The notes: generated by a model from the sequence alone, not told the origin. A DNA stretch of 64,000 bases from Algoriphagus hitonicola (GCF_900113375.1 NZ_FOPC01000010.1:118275-182274); one strand, 5' to 3'. Shown: positions 1 to 9,915, numbered from the stretch's first letter. Made by a program: numbers and translations.

Positions 1-110
1 TACATTGTGAAGAATTTCATCATCCTATTTTATTTCTTTAGAAGAATTCCCTTAACTTCTAATCTTCAATCCCAAAATACGAACACTTACCACCACCAAT
101 CATCTCCAAT

Positions 111-2885
111 ATGAAATCATCCATTTTTAAAGGATTGTTTCTTCTGTTAGTTGGCTTTCAGTCAGCTCAAGCACAAGAAATAGACGAAACCTACAACTCC
201 AAAATCAGAGAGTTTACCACCGATCCAAGATTCCTTCCACAATCAGTCCTGAATGTGGAAAAACATCCGGAAATCCCCTCCCCTCTGGAGCATTTTGGCG
301 AAATAATAGGTGCGCCAAAAATCATGCATAGCACAGCGGAGATTTATGAGTATTATAAAATTTTGGCGGATAAATCCCCCTTTCTAAGTATCCGGCAAGT
401 CGAAACTTCTGAAGAAGGAAGGCCGATATTTTTGGTGATTATTGGCGATGAGGACAGCAATCAGCGCCTGGATCATTACCAATCCCAAATGAATAAGCTT
501 GCCGATCCGAGAATTACTGACGCTGCCCAAGCGAAGGACATCATTGCTGACACCAAACCTTTTTATTACCTCAACGGAGGCATGCATTCCACTGAGATGG
601 GTTCACCGGAAATGCTGATGGAACTAGCCTATCGAATGGTGAGTAGCTCAGATCCCGCTATTGTCAATATCCGGGAAAACCTAATCCTATTGATCAATCC
701 GGTTTCCGAGCCTGATGGCAGAGACAAGCAAGTGGATTGGTATCATCGATATACCAAAGAAATCAGTGAGTGGGAAAATGATTTTCCAAAATCCCCTCCT
801 TACTGGGGCAAGTATGTCTTTCATGACAATAACCGGGACGGGCTTCAGGTTTCGCAGGCAATCACCAAAGGGATCTTCAAGATCTTTTTTGATTGGCATC
901 CCATCGTTATGCTGGATTTGCATGAGTCTGTTCCTTTGCTTTACATCTCTACAGGAACCGGTCCCTACAATGAGCAGGTGGATCCGATTACCATAGGAGA
1001 ATGGCAGATCATGGCCAATAGTGACATTGCAAGTTTGGCTGCTCAGGGAATGCCTGGCGCATTTACTTGGGCATTTTATGACGGTTGGTGGCCGGGTTAT
1101 GGAATCTGGGTAGCCAATAACCATAATTCCAATGGACGCTTTTACGAGACATTTGGTAACGCAGGCGCCAACACCTACTTAAGGGATCTTTCCAAGCAAT
1201 CCTATGCAGGAGACCCAGCTACCACCCGTGAATGGTACCGTCCAGATCCGCCTACAGAAAAAGTCTATTGGTCTGCCCGAAATAATGTCAATTACATGCA
1301 AGCGGGAGTATTGGCATCCCTCACCTACGCTGCGCATAATGGAGAGCAATTACTCAAAAACTTCTATCAAAAAGGAGTCAATTCCATCCAAAAAGGGAAG
1401 AGCGAAAGTCCCAAGGCTTTTATCATTCCGTCTGGACAAAAAGATCCTGTGATGGCTGCCTATTTGGTCAATCAGCTTCGAGCCCAGCGGATCGAAGTGC
1501 ATCAGGCTACTGAGGGAGAAAATGAAGGAGATTATGTAGTCCTTCTTGATCAACCTTATCGCAATCTTGCGGTGAATTTACTTACCGAACAAAATTATCC
1601 TAAGGATGCGAAATTTCCACCCTATGATGATATTGCCTGGACTTTGGGCTATTTATACGGGGTCAAAGTCGAGAAAACAGACAGCCTAGTCTATGAGTCA
1701 AACCAACTGAAACTCCTAAACGAGGATGCCAAATACACTGGGAAAACAGTTGGAAATGGAAACGGATATTTCCTTAACTATCAGGCTCAGAACACCGTTT
1801 TACCTGCGCTATATTGGATGAAAGAGCAAAATAAAAATTTCGAGGCTTTAATTTTAGAAGAGGAATTTATTGTTGGAAATGATACTCTAGCGAAGGGCTC
1901 CATTTATTTTGAGGGGATAAATTCAAGCCTAGCTAAAAGTCTCAACGAAAACTATGGCTTGGATTTGATTAGAGGCAGCGAAAAACCGCAAAGTGATCAG
2001 GGTCATAAGATGAATCTTCCACGGATTGCCATTTACCATACCTGGTTCAATACACAGGATGAAGGCTGGTCCCGCTATACATTTGAGCAACGCGGAATCC
2101 CATATACATCCATAGATAAAGATGATCTGAAAAACGGAAATCTTAGAGCCAACTTTGACGTAATCTTGGTGCCCAGATCAAGAGGAAATGCTTCTACGTT
2201 TATTCATGGTGTCACTACTGAATTTGGACCTATAGCTTATACCAAAACAGAAGAATATTCCTCGCATGGATTTCCAGATAGTAGCGAGGATATCACCGGT
2301 GGACCTGGATTTATGGGCATGGATAATCTAAAGAAGTTTGCCGAAGACGGAGGGATGATTATCACATTGGATAATTCTACCGCAATGGTAGCCGAGACAG
2401 GAATTACCAGAAAACTCAGTCCTTATTCAGCCAGTGGCTTGTTTCATCCCGGTTCTGTAGTGACAGTAAAAGCCAAAAATTCGTCCAGTCCACTGCTCTA
2501 TGGATACCCGGAAATCTTCTCGATTTTCCGTGGAAATGGTCCTCTTTACCAAGTTGATTTAAAAAATCGGGACATGATGGTATTGCAATATGGTACGAAG
2601 GGATTGAAAGACGAAACACCTTATGACGGGCCGATTATGGGAATGCCGGATAAAAAGAAGGAGGAAACCAAGGAACAAGAATCTACCGAAAAGTCACCTC
2701 CTTATGTAAGATCAGGAATGGTCAGAAATGAACAAAATATTATCGGACATGGTACACTGTTTAATGTGCCCGTTGGAAAGGGAAGAATCATCGCCTTTAC
2801 CTTTGATCCACTTCATCGATATCTAAATCACCATGACGCTCCATTGGTTTGGAATGCCTTGATTAATTGGGATGATATGGATTAA
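111..2885 (+). CDS. Secreted M14-family zinc carboxypeptidase
   Basis: 924 residues with a signal peptide (about residues 1-21, ending SAQA). The peptidase M14 zinc site is visible: H159 and E162 in the HSTE motif and H271 in DLHES. The substrate-binding stretch NPVSEPDGR lies between them, and E346 in FYETFGN is a plausible catalytic glutamate. About residues 640-924 form a second C-terminal domain that I do not recognise, probably an amidotransferase-like fold as in other long Bacteroidota M14 proteins. It should hydrolyse peptides in the periplasm or outside the cell. It is monocistronic: 110 bases of leader precede it and a strong terminator follows. The family assignment is firm; the substrate is unknown. 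Confidence 0.9.
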   Translation: MKSSIFKGLFLLLVGFQSAQAQEIDETYNSKIREFTTDPRFLPQSVLNVEKHPEIPSPLEHFGEIIGAPKIMHSTAEIYEYYKILADKSPFLSIRQVETSEEGRPIFLVIIGDEDSNQRLDHYQSQMNKLADPRITDAAQAKDIIADTKPFYYLNGGMHSTEMGSPEMLMELAYRMVSSSDPAIVNIRENLILLINPVSEPDGRDKQVDWYHRYTKEISEWENDFPKSPPYWGKYVFHDNNRDGLQVSQAITKGIFKIFFDWHPIVMLDLHESVPLLYISTGTGPYNEQVDPITIGEWQIMANSDIASLAAQGMPGAFTWAFYDGWWPGYGIWVANNHNSNGRFYETFGNAGANTYLRDLSKQSYAGDPATTREWYRPDPPTEKVYWSARNNVNYMQAGVLASLTYAAHNGEQLLKNFYQKGVNSIQKGKSESPKAFIIPSGQKDPVMAAYLVNQLRAQRIEVHQATEGENEGDYVVLLDQPYRNLAVNLLTEQNYPKDAKFPPYDDIAWTLGYLYGVKVEKTDSLVYESNQLKLLNEDAKYTGKTVGNGNGYFLNYQAQNTVLPALYWMKEQNKNFEALILEEEFIVGNDTLAKGSIYFEGINSSLAKSLNENYGLDLIRGSEKPQSDQGHKMNLPRIAIYHTWFNTQDEGWSRYTFEQRGIPYTSIDKDDLKNGNLRANFDVILVPRSRGNASTFIHGVTTEFGPIAYTKTEEYSSHGFPDSSEDITGGPGFMGMDNLKKFAEDGGMIITLDNSTAMVAETGITRKLSPYSASGLFHPGSVVTVKAKNSSSPLLYGYPEIFSIFRGNGPLYQVDLKNRDMMVLQYGTKGLKDETPYDGPIMGMPDKKKEETKEQESTEKSPPYVRSGMVRNEQNIIGHGTLFNVPVGKGRIIAFTFDPLHRYLNHHDAPLVWNALINWDDMD

Positions 2886-2911
2886 GGATTCAAAACTGAA
2901 AAAAGGAATTA

Positions 2912-2964
2912 AAAAGCTGGATGACTATTGGACTAAGCTCTCAATATAGTCATTCAGCTTTTTT
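2912..2964 (+). terminator. Rho-independent terminator of the M14 gene
   Basis: Two 17-base arms (AAAAGCTGGATGACTAT and its near-complement ending CAGCTTTT) flank an 18-base loop, and the right arm runs into a T tract. It lies 30 bases after the stop codon. The A-rich left edge could also serve the convergent minus-strand gene. Confidence 0.8.
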
Positions 2965-3042
2965 GCATAAATAACTACACACTAAAAACAAGCAGCCGCC
3001 CAAGCCGCTCCAAATTCGTCCAGATTTACAAAAAAATCAGCA

Positions 3043-4992
3043 TCAGTCCTTCACCTCCAAAATTCGGAATTCATACGGAGCCAAGTGAAGGAACTCATTA
3101 TCCAAGCCAACCTGAAGAAATTCTTCATTCCAATGATCCCAAAGTTTACGGGGAATCAATCCCTGCTCTTTGAATACATACCAGGTCAAGTCTTGAAACT
3201 GAGTACTGAAATTAAACACCACATAAATCCGCTGCTCACCCAAACTTCTCAAATATCCCGTGATATGCTTGTTTTGAAGTCCAAGCCAGAGCAAATTATT
3301 ATAGTCTCCAATTGCTGACAAGTCCTTTCGTATTTGAATTAAGCGCTGCGTGCCTGAAAAAATCCGCTCCTCCACAGTTCCCCTTTCCTTAATTTTCAAT
3401 GCTGTTTCCCAAGTAATTTGAGGACGGTGCATCCAGCGATTGTCATAGCTTTTGCCAGGATCATTTTGATAGGAGTAATCATTGGTGTAACCCAATTCAT
3501 CCCCGTAAAATATCATCGGCAATCCACCCAGAAAAAAAGAATGGGCCTGCATTAACAGAATTTTTTGGATTGATAGATTGATCTGTCCTTGATCATTTTC
3601 TTCCAAGGATTTTTCCAAACCACAAAGTGAAGCCAAAGTCCCGGAAATCCTCGCATCATCGGTTCGGGGATTGGATGAAAAAAGCGCTCCCCTTGCAGGA
3701 CTTCCCAGTGTGTTCCCGATAAAATAATCCTTCAGAAATCGTCGGTGCAAAAAGGGATCTTTTCCCGCTTTGGCAATCATGTAATCATCATAACCCAAGC
3801 CAATATCATCGTGACATCGAGTATAGGAAATCCAGCTACAGCCATAGGGTTTTTGGGACAAAATGGGCTGGGCCTGAAGCATCACCTCAGTTTCTCCGGA
3901 AGCCAGCATATCCCATTGCAAAGCCATCTGAGTCGCATTATAGGTAAAATCACATTCTTTTCCCTCCTGCTCTCCTTCACCAAAATATTCCATAATCGCA
4001 GCCGGGGCCACAATAGCCTCTCCCAAAATCGCCATTCCCGGACTTGACATCTGCACGGCCTGCTTGATCAGTTGTAAAATAGCATGCGCCTGAGGAAGAT
4101 TCTGACAGGAAGTCCCCGTTTCCTTCCAAATAAAAGCCGGTGCATCGATTCGGAGGAGGTCCACTCCCAGATTGGCATAGAAAAAAATCGTATCCAGCAT
4201 TTCCCGAAGGACTTGAGGATTTCTAAAATTAAGATCCCATTGATAACCATGAAATACAGTCATTACCCATTTCTGACATTCCTCAGACCAAGTGAAATTT
4301 CCGGGTGCACTTTCGGGAAAAATTTCGGGCATCGCCACTTCATATTGATTGGGAATCCAGCGATTGTCATACATATAGTAGTAATCCTGATAGTACGAAT
4401 CACCGGATTTGGCTTTTTCCGCCCACTCATGGCGATGAGAAGTATGATTGAGGACGATATCCAACATGAGGTTCATTCCCTTTTCATGTAGCGTATGGAC
4501 CAATCCCTGTAAATCCTTGAGCGAACCAAACCGAGGGCTGACTTTTCGGAAATCCGAAACTGCATATCCTCCGTCGCTCTCTCCTTCCGGACTTTCGAAA
4601 AGCGGCATCAGATGAAGAAAATTCACGCCTAACTCTTCCAAATAGGACAGCTTGCCATTTAAATCGTTGATTTTCCCACAAAATCGATCCACATACAAAC
4701 TCATTCCCACGAGTTCATTGCTGAGAAACCAGTTTCCCTTTGCGAGTTTATCCTTATCTCTTTTCTTCAAATTGGGACTCCGTGACACATAAGCCTCAAA
4801 TATTGTCCGAAGGAGTCGGTAAAAATAATCGTCAATTTCGGGCTCATTTCCGTAAATACTTTCATACAATTTCCGCAGCGAGCCCATTCCCTCTTTAAGC
4901 CGAATGGAAAAGGCATAATCTGAATCATCCTTATCCAGATTAAATTCGGTATAAAACCCTGATATCTTTTGATTGATATTTTCTTGCTTCAT
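3043..4992 (-). CDS. Amylosucrase-like GH13 glycoside hydrolase/transglucosylase
   Basis: 649 residues, the usual length of amylosucrases (GH13 subfamily 4), with the N-terminal helical domain of that family. The catalytic triad is in place: nucleophile D283 in LLRIDAP, acid/base E325 in ILGEAIVAP and the transition-state aspartate near 395 in RCHDDIG. DGGYAVSDFRKV near residue 140 is typical. The family uses sucrose to extend alpha-1,4-glucan or hydrolyses it; the protein has no signal peptide and should be cytoplasmic. It starts 12 bases after the stop of a sugar transporter gene, consistent with a sucrose or alpha-glucoside uptake and processing operon. Sucrose specificity is inferred from overall resemblance, not from binding residues. 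Confidence 0.85.
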   Translation of the reverse strand: MKQENINQKISGFYTEFNLDKDDSDYAFSIRLKEGMGSLRKLYESIYGNEPEIDDYFYRLLRTIFEAYVSRSPNLKKRDKDKLAKGNWFLSNELVGMSLYVDRFCGKINDLNGKLSYLEELGVNFLHLMPLFESPEGESDGGYAVSDFRKVSPRFGSLKDLQGLVHTLHEKGMNLMLDIVLNHTSHRHEWAEKAKSGDSYYQDYYYMYDNRWIPNQYEVAMPEIFPESAPGNFTWSEECQKWVMTVFHGYQWDLNFRNPQVLREMLDTIFFYANLGVDLLRIDAPAFIWKETGTSCQNLPQAHAILQLIKQAVQMSSPGMAILGEAIVAPAAIMEYFGEGEQEGKECDFTYNATQMALQWDMLASGETEVMLQAQPILSQKPYGCSWISYTRCHDDIGLGYDDYMIAKAGKDPFLHRRFLKDYFIGNTLGSPARGALFSSNPRTDDARISGTLASLCGLEKSLEENDQGQINLSIQKILLMQAHSFFLGGLPMIFYGDELGYTNDYSYQNDPGKSYDNRWMHRPQITWETALKIKERGTVEERIFSGTQRLIQIRKDLSAIGDYNNLLWLGLQNKHITGYLRSLGEQRIYVVFNFSTQFQDLTWYVFKEQGLIPRKLWDHWNEEFLQVGLDNEFLHLAPYEFRILEVKD

Positions 4993-5004
4993 GTCACTTC
5001 AAAA

Positions 5005-6486
5005 TCAATGTCCCGCAGATAGCCCGCTGACTTCAGTGATTATCTTTTTATTTTCTTTGATATAGAGGGTCGCCAATCCCGCGATCAAGAGTAAAACCCC
5101 TCCAAATACGATCGCCAAACCGGGGTCATTGTTCAGAAATGTCCGCGAAATAAACCCAAACGTAAGCGTCTGCAATATCATCGGAATCACAATCATCATA
5201 TTGATCACGCCCATGTACACACCGTATCGTTCCTTCGGTATCTCATTGACGACCAACAAATAAGGAACTCCCATCATACTGGCCCAAGCAATGCCAAATC
5301 CAGTCATGGGAAGAAAAAGAGCATATTTATTTTCCAAAAATGGAAAAACCAAAAGTCCTGCTCCTGCCAACAAGAGACAGATAAAGTGCACCTTTTTTGG
5401 TCCAAATTTCCGAGCCATTCCCGCCAGAAAAAAAGCGGACAGAAAGGTGACAATATTATACCAGCCATTGACCAATCCTGTCCATCCTACCGCCTCCTCA
5501 AACAGCTTGGGATCGGCAGTAGGTGAGGTATTCCAAACCGATTGGGCGATACTTTTGGCGGCATTCTGCCAATAGCAAAACAAGGCATACCATTGAAACA
5601 AATACACCAAAGCCAGCTTCCACATCACCGAAGGCATTACCATAATGGATTCGATGATTTCGATATTCTGGGCAAATAGAATTCGGGTGGTCGAATTCGC
5701 TTTCGTTTTCTGCAAAATACGATGCAATAGTCCTTTTTGAAAAATGGCCGGGATCAGTAGCACAAAGAAAACCAGATAGGCAAAGAGTGTAGTCAGAATC
5801 GATAAAAAGAACTGAATCGCCGGATGAGGCATTCCTTTGGTTCGCACTTTTAGCGCCTCCAATTCTTCAGGACTCGGGGGGATTTCATCGGTTTTGGAAA
5901 TACTCCAGAGCACCGAACCAATCGAACAAACCGTACCCAAGAAAAATGAGGCATATACCCAATAGGGCAGCGAACCCCAAGTGCCGGTAATGAATTTTTG
6001 AAAGACGAAAAGGGAGACGTTGGCCAAAGTAATCCCCAAACCCGTGAAAAAACTTTGCGTCAAAAAACCGGTGCTGTATTGCTCGTCGGGCAATTTATCC
6101 GCAATTAAAGCCCGATAAGGCTCCATGGCAGTATTGTTTGCCGCGTCGAGCACCCAAAGTAATCCGGCAGCCATCCAGAGCGAACTGCTAAAAGGATAAA
6201 AGAATAGCGTAATGCTACAAAATAAGGCTCCGATAAAAAAGAAAGGTTTTCTTCTACCGTATTTTGGACTCCAAGTATTGTCACTCAGCGCACCAATTAT
6301 CGGCTGAATCAGCAAACCAGTCATTGGTCCTGCCAAATTCAAAATAGGAATCTCATCCGGCATGGCACCCAGCATGTCATAAATGGGATTGACTGCACTC
6401 TGCTGAAGACCGAAACTATACTGAATGCCAAAAAAACCAACATTCATGTTGATGATTTGGGAAAAAGAAAGGCGTGGTTTTGCCAT
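5005..6486 (-). CDS. MFS sugar transporter, SLC45/GPH-like
   Basis: About 493 residues from the chosen ATG (MAKPRLSFSQ) with some twelve hydrophobic segments. SDNTWSPKYGRRKPFF after the second segment matches the RxGRR loop of SLC45 and plant-type sucrose transporters. A longer frame opens at 6537, but its extra 17 residues resemble no transporter N-terminus. Proton-coupled uptake of sucrose or maltose-like sugars across the inner membrane is the likely role, feeding the downstream amylosucrase (12-base gap). A perfect dyad lies about 130-170 bases upstream. The transported sugar is inferred from context. Confidence 0.85.
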   Translation of the reverse strand: MAKPRLSFSQIINMNVGFFGIQYSFGLQQSAVNPIYDMLGAMPDEIPILNLAGPMTGLLIQPIIGALSDNTWSPKYGRRKPFFFIGALFCSITLFFYPFSSSLWMAAGLLWVLDAANNTAMEPYRALIADKLPDEQYSTGFLTQSFFTGLGITLANVSLFVFQKFITGTWGSLPYWVYASFFLGTVCSIGSVLWSISKTDEIPPSPEELEALKVRTKGMPHPAIQFFLSILTTLFAYLVFFVLLIPAIFQKGLLHRILQKTKANSTTRILFAQNIEIIESIMVMPSVMWKLALVYLFQWYALFCYWQNAAKSIAQSVWNTSPTADPKLFEEAVGWTGLVNGWYNIVTFLSAFFLAGMARKFGPKKVHFICLLLAGAGLLVFPFLENKYALFLPMTGFGIAWASMMGVPYLLVVNEIPKERYGVYMGVINMMIVIPMILQTLTFGFISRTFLNNDPGLAIVFGGVLLLIAGLATLYIKENKKIITEVSGLSAGH

Positions 6487-6616
6487 AGAAAAGAGTGGAC
6501 ATTTTGGGTTTAAAGGAAAATAAGCAAGTATTCTCACCTATTCAATCCACCTAACATACAAACTTTATCACAGCCAAAAGCTGTCTTTCCAAATAAAAAG
6601 CATGAAAAAAATATGC

Positions 6617-6658
6617 AAACGGTTGATAATTTTGACAAGCCTAAAATATCAACCGTTT
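6617..6658. promoter_or_regulatory. Perfect 12-bp dyad upstream of transporter/amylosucrase operon
   Basis: AAACGGTTGATA (6617-6628) and its exact reverse complement (6647-6658) are separated by 18 bases. It could be a pair of half-sites for a dimeric sugar-responsive regulator or a leader hairpin. No T tract follows on the minus strand, so a terminator is less likely. No regulator gene lies nearby. Confidence 0.45.
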
Positions 6659-6680
6659 TCTTTGAAGAGCTTAAAAACAA

Positions 6681-6712
6681 ACTCTCCGAGGGATGAAAAA
6701 CCCTCGGAGAGT
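6681..6712. repeat. 12-bp stem hairpin of the CTCCGAGGG family
   Basis: ACTCTCCGAGGG (6681-6692), an 8-base loop, then the exact complement (6701-6712). The same CTCCGAGGG / CCCTCGGAG arms recur at 49403-49492 and 59390-59473 with longer spacers, so this is a repeat element and not a gene-specific site. Confidence 0.6.
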
Positions 6713-7108
6713 AATTCGGTATTGTTGGTTTAAAAAGACGTTGTCAAGCTGAGCACTTGAAATACGAGAGTCTCGAAATCGAAACGTCCCCGACTTCGCC
6801 ACCAATGACAGAGATGCTTAATATCACAAAATTGGGGTCAGTCCGAGCACCCGAAAGACGGGAGTCTGAAGGTACGAGGACGCTTTGACTCTCCCGAAAC
6901 TTGATCGGGACAAGCTGCTCAGCGTGATCAAAAATTTGATTCAAACCATAATTTTCGTCATCTCCTTTTTGTATGTTCGAAGAATAGTTAAGACTCGGAC
7001 TGAACCACACTCAGTTGTCCAAAAGCCTTCCGTCATGGGTAGCACTTGAGAGAAAGGTGGGCCCTCAAAGTGACAAATGACAGGTATTAAACAGTCCCGG
7101 TTTTTTTT

Positions 7109-8365
7109 CTAACTCGAAACCTTTGTAAAACTTTTCATTTCAGCGATAAATTCCTTCAAATGCTCGATTTCCACATGGTCCATCAAGACGATTTTGTACC
7201 ATTCATTATCTTCTCCATGGGACTGAGGGACCAAATTGAATTTCATAGCAATCGGTTCAGGCACGGCATGGGCTCGGATCGTCACGATATTCATCTCCGG
7301 TTCTCGGAAATAGGGAATTTTTAACAGATCGAGTTGTTTACAGAGCCAGTTGGTGCGCATTTTTAGCACAGATATTTTTTCATACCATTTATGCGGGCCA
7401 TAGGTAGTCAGGATGGTCCAGACAGCCACCGCATTGGCACCGGATCGGCTACCGCAAAGTGTCAAATCCATACCCTCCACGTATTCGGCTTCCTTAGTCA
7501 GTACATTTTCGATCAAGCCTTTTCGACAGACAAAAATCCCCGTTCCATAGGGTGCCTGAAGCATCTTGTGCGCATCAATGGTCAGGGATGAAATATCAGG
7601 ATTTTCAAAGGTGATGGGGTTTTCGTCCTCGGAAAACGGAAAAACAAAACCTCCATAAGCCCCATCAATATGAAGCCGGAAAGTCACTCCAAAACTTTTT
7701 AACGTTTCGGCTAATGGTACCGGATCATCCACGGAGCCAAACATGGTCGTTCCCATATTGGCGATCGCGATGAAGTATTTTTTACCGTTAGAAATCGCGC
7801 GTTTGATTGCAGCCTCAATTGCTTCCTGAGACATATCTCGAGTATCCTCTTGAACGGGCACCTTTTCCCAATCAATCATCAAAAGATTAGCTCCGTTGGG
7901 AATGGAATAGTGCGTATCCTCAGAGGCCAAAATCACAATTTCTTCTAATTTGGCTCTGTGTTTTTTCATAAACTCATTTCTGAAAATCCACATCGCCTGA
8001 ACATTGGCTTCCGTTCCTCCGGGGGAAATGTAACCGTCAAACTGATCGTCTTCTATTTTAAACAAGTCCACGGCGATCATTTTCAAGACTTCCCGCTCGA
8101 GATCTTGGGTTCCTTTGAAAGCATATTCGGAAGTACCGTACGTATGACATCCGATATGATTGGGATTGGCGATATAGGTGCTCAAAACGGGCATTTCCCG
8201 AAGAAAAAGGGATTCATTGGTAAAGACCTTTTCATCCAATCTAGAGGCAGGATAGCCTAAATTGGCATCTTTGGAAAAATCAACATTGGCCTTTAAGGCT
8301 TTTTGTACACGCTCTTGGCGCTCTTCCGGAGAGAGTTTTCTCCAATACTTCATCTCTATGTTCAT
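7109..8365 (-). CDS. PLP-dependent group II decarboxylase-family enzyme
   Basis: 418 residues. The PLP lysine is in IDAHKMLQAPYGTG, preceded by the cofactor aspartate motif HIDGAYGGFVFPF; SPGGTEANVQAMW near residue 115 contacts the cofactor phosphate. This is the glutamate/tyrosine/histidine decarboxylase fold (Pfam PF00282). The substrate cannot be read from the sequence; an amino-acid decarboxylase or a related lyase is possible. It starts 19 bases after moaE on the same strand, so it is probably the last gene of that transcript, though no link to molybdopterin chemistry is evident. Confidence 0.8.
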   Translation of the reverse strand: MNIEMKYWRKLSPEERQERVQKALKANVDFSKDANLGYPASRLDEKVFTNESLFLREMPVLSTYIANPNHIGCHTYGTSEYAFKGTQDLEREVLKMIAVDLFKIEDDQFDGYISPGGTEANVQAMWIFRNEFMKKHRAKLEEIVILASEDTHYSIPNGANLLMIDWEKVPVQEDTRDMSQEAIEAAIKRAISNGKKYFIAIANMGTTMFGSVDDPVPLAETLKSFGVTFRLHIDGAYGGFVFPFSEDENPITFENPDISSLTIDAHKMLQAPYGTGIFVCRKGLIENVLTKEAEYVEGMDLTLCGSRSGANAVAVWTILTTYGPHKWYEKISVLKMRTNWLCKQLDLLKIPYFREPEMNIVTIRAHAVPEPIAMKFNLVPQSHGEDNEWYKIVLMDHVEIEHLKEFIAEMKSFTKVSS

Positions 8366-8384
8366 AACTGTGCATTTGGGTTTC

Positions 8385-8831
8385 TTAGGTATTTACTTTC
8401 CACACATGCTCGTCCGAATCTAGGATCTCCTTACCCCACACGGGGAGTTCGGCTTTGATTCGTTCCACGAGTTCTTCGCAAGCATCCATGGCTGCTTTCC
8501 GGTGTTTGGATGAGGTGAATACAAAAAGACAAAGTTCACCTGTCTTCACTTCCCCTAAACTGTGATAGATGTGCATGCAGGTCAGGGGGTATTTTTCAAA
8601 AATGGCTTCCCTTATTTCAAACGCCTTTTCCAAAGCCATTTCGGCATAAGCCGAATATTCAATACCGATTACTGCGCCGTTCTCTTTTTGGTCGGCACGT
8701 ACCTGACCCAAAAAGATGGAATGTCCGCCGATTTCGGTTTTACTGCTGTGATTGGCGATGGACTGAGCGATTTTTTCGGGTGAAATTGCTCCTTCAATAA
8801 ATATATTTTTGGGTTTTCTGACTTTATCCAT
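8385..8831 (-). CDS. moaE: Molybdopterin synthase catalytic subunit MoaE
   Basis: 148 residues, usual length. MoaE pairs with thiocarboxylated MoaD to convert cyclic pyranopterin monophosphate into molybdopterin in the cytoplasm. HRKAAMDACEELVERIK carries the conserved region before the active site, including the lysine equivalent to E. coli K119. The following motif reads PVWGKE, where many MoaE proteins have W-K-x-E, so the second lysine appears shifted by one. The start overlaps the end of moeB by 8 bases, and moaD lies one gene further upstream. Confidence 0.92.
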   Translation of the reverse strand: MDKVRKPKNIFIEGAISPEKIAQSIANHSSKTEIGGHSIFLGQVRADQKENGAVIGIEYSAYAEMALEKAFEIREAIFEKYPLTCMHIYHSLGEVKTGELCLFVFTSSKHRKAAMDACEELVERIKAELPVWGKEILDSDEHVWKVNT

Positions 8832-9915
8832 TTCGAAATTGACTTGATTTTAATGCATCTATCCCACCACGGATAGAGAAGATCGTCTTATCGGGAAATT
8901 CCGATTTCAATCGTAAAGCGGCCTTTTGACTACGAATTCCACTTTGACAGAAAAAAAATAAAGCTTCCGCTTCTTCTAGTTGATCAAAGTATCCTTCAAA
9001 CTCTGAAAGAGGAGCTTTGAATAAGACTGAACAAACCAAAGGTGGCTGTTCATCGAGTTCCCTAACATCTACCAGCATAGTCCCATGACCAGCTCGCTGA
9101 AAAGCCTCATCCCAATCCAGCAACTCGATTCCTTCGCAGGCCAATTCATAATTCATTTGTTGGAAAGCCTCCCAATCTTGCGGGGCTTGAGCTCGTGATT
9201 GATATTGAGGGCTGATCTCCACCTCATAGGATTGGGAATTGAGGCTGTTGAAAAACAAGATTCGGTTATCCAAAATTTTACCCAATCCGGTAATCCACTT
9301 AATGGCTTCCAATGCCATTAAATTGCCGATGATTCCCGGCAAAACACCAATTACGCCCGTTTGGGCACAATTGGGGATTTCTGTCGCCGCCGGCATATTG
9401 GGATACAAATCCCGGTAATTACAGGAGTTTCGGAAGGAGTTAAATACCGAAACCTGTCCTTCATGCTGATAAACTGCCCCGAAAATAAGTGGTTTTTTAG
9501 CTAGCACACAGGCGTCATTGACCAAATATCGGGTGGGAAAATTATCCGAACCATCGATAATTAAATCATAGGATTTCAGAAGTTGAGAAGCGTTATCCAC
9601 TCGGATAAACTCCGGAAAAGCAAACCAGTTGATATCGCTGTATTTATGTTGGAAAAAAGCAACAGCCTGCTCGGCTTTGTTTTTCCCAAGGTCTTTTTCC
9701 CCGAAAAGCACCTGTCGGTTTAGATTGGAAAGACTTACTTCATCACCATCCACCACTCCGATTCGGCCTACTCCTGCCGCTGCCAAATACAGTAAAATCG
9801 GGCAACCCAAGCCTCCTGCTCCGATCACCAAAACGGAAGCTTTCCGGAGTTTTTCCTGTCCCTCTTTTCCCAATCCGGGAAGCATCACCTGTCGCTCAAA
9901 TCTATCCATAATCAT
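8824..9915 (-). CDS. moeB: MoeB/ThiF-type sulfur-carrier adenylyltransferase with rhodanese domain
   Basis: 363 residues: an E1-like domain (residues 1-245) with the nucleotide loop VIGAGGLGCP and DGDEVSLSNLNRQ, then a rhodanese domain (about 265-360) whose active-site loop is CQSGIRS. It should adenylate the MoaD C-terminal glycine and pass sulfur to it. Where classical MoeB has a zinc CxxC (YRCLYP), this protein reads NYRDLYP, so the first zinc cysteine pair is missing; the single cysteine in PNCAQTG is kept. The fused rhodanese suggests a self-contained sulfur transfer module. It overlaps moaD by 4 bases and moaE by 8. Confidence 0.9.
   Translation of the reverse strand: MIMDRFERQVMLPGLGKEGQEKLRKASVLVIGAGGLGCPILLYLAAAGVGRIGVVDGDEVSLSNLNRQVLFGEKDLGKNKAEQAVAFFQHKYSDINWFAFPEFIRVDNASQLLKSYDLIIDGSDNFPTRYLVNDACVLAKKPLIFGAVYQHEGQVSVFNSFRNSCNYRDLYPNMPAATEIPNCAQTGVIGVLPGIIGNLMALEAIKWITGLGKILDNRILFFNSLNSQSYEVEISPQYQSRAQAPQDWEAFQQMNYELACEGIELLDWDEAFQRAGHGTMLVDVRELDEQPPLVCSVLFKAPLSEFEGYFDQLEEAEALFFFCQSGIRSQKAALRLKSEFPDKTIFSIRGGIDALKSSQFRNG

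Larger units (their letters stand above)
6487..7108. other. Intergenic region without a convincing gene
   Basis: It holds the dyad at 6617 and the hairpin at 6681. A low-complexity stretch at about 6730-7010 contains short inverted fragments such as GATCGGGACAAGCT, resembling the CCTGTCCCGA palindromes seen elsewhere. An 88-codon minus-strand frame here has no recognisable protein features and overlaps these repeats. Confidence 0.5.

Noticed and set aside
6744..7010. 88-codon minus-strand frame
   Set aside because: Overlaps inverted fragments, has no domain, signal or conserved pattern that I recognise.
7084..7108. T tract near 7100 considered as a terminator for the decarboxylase gene
   Set aside because: On the gene's own strand the tract is A, and no stable stem precedes it.
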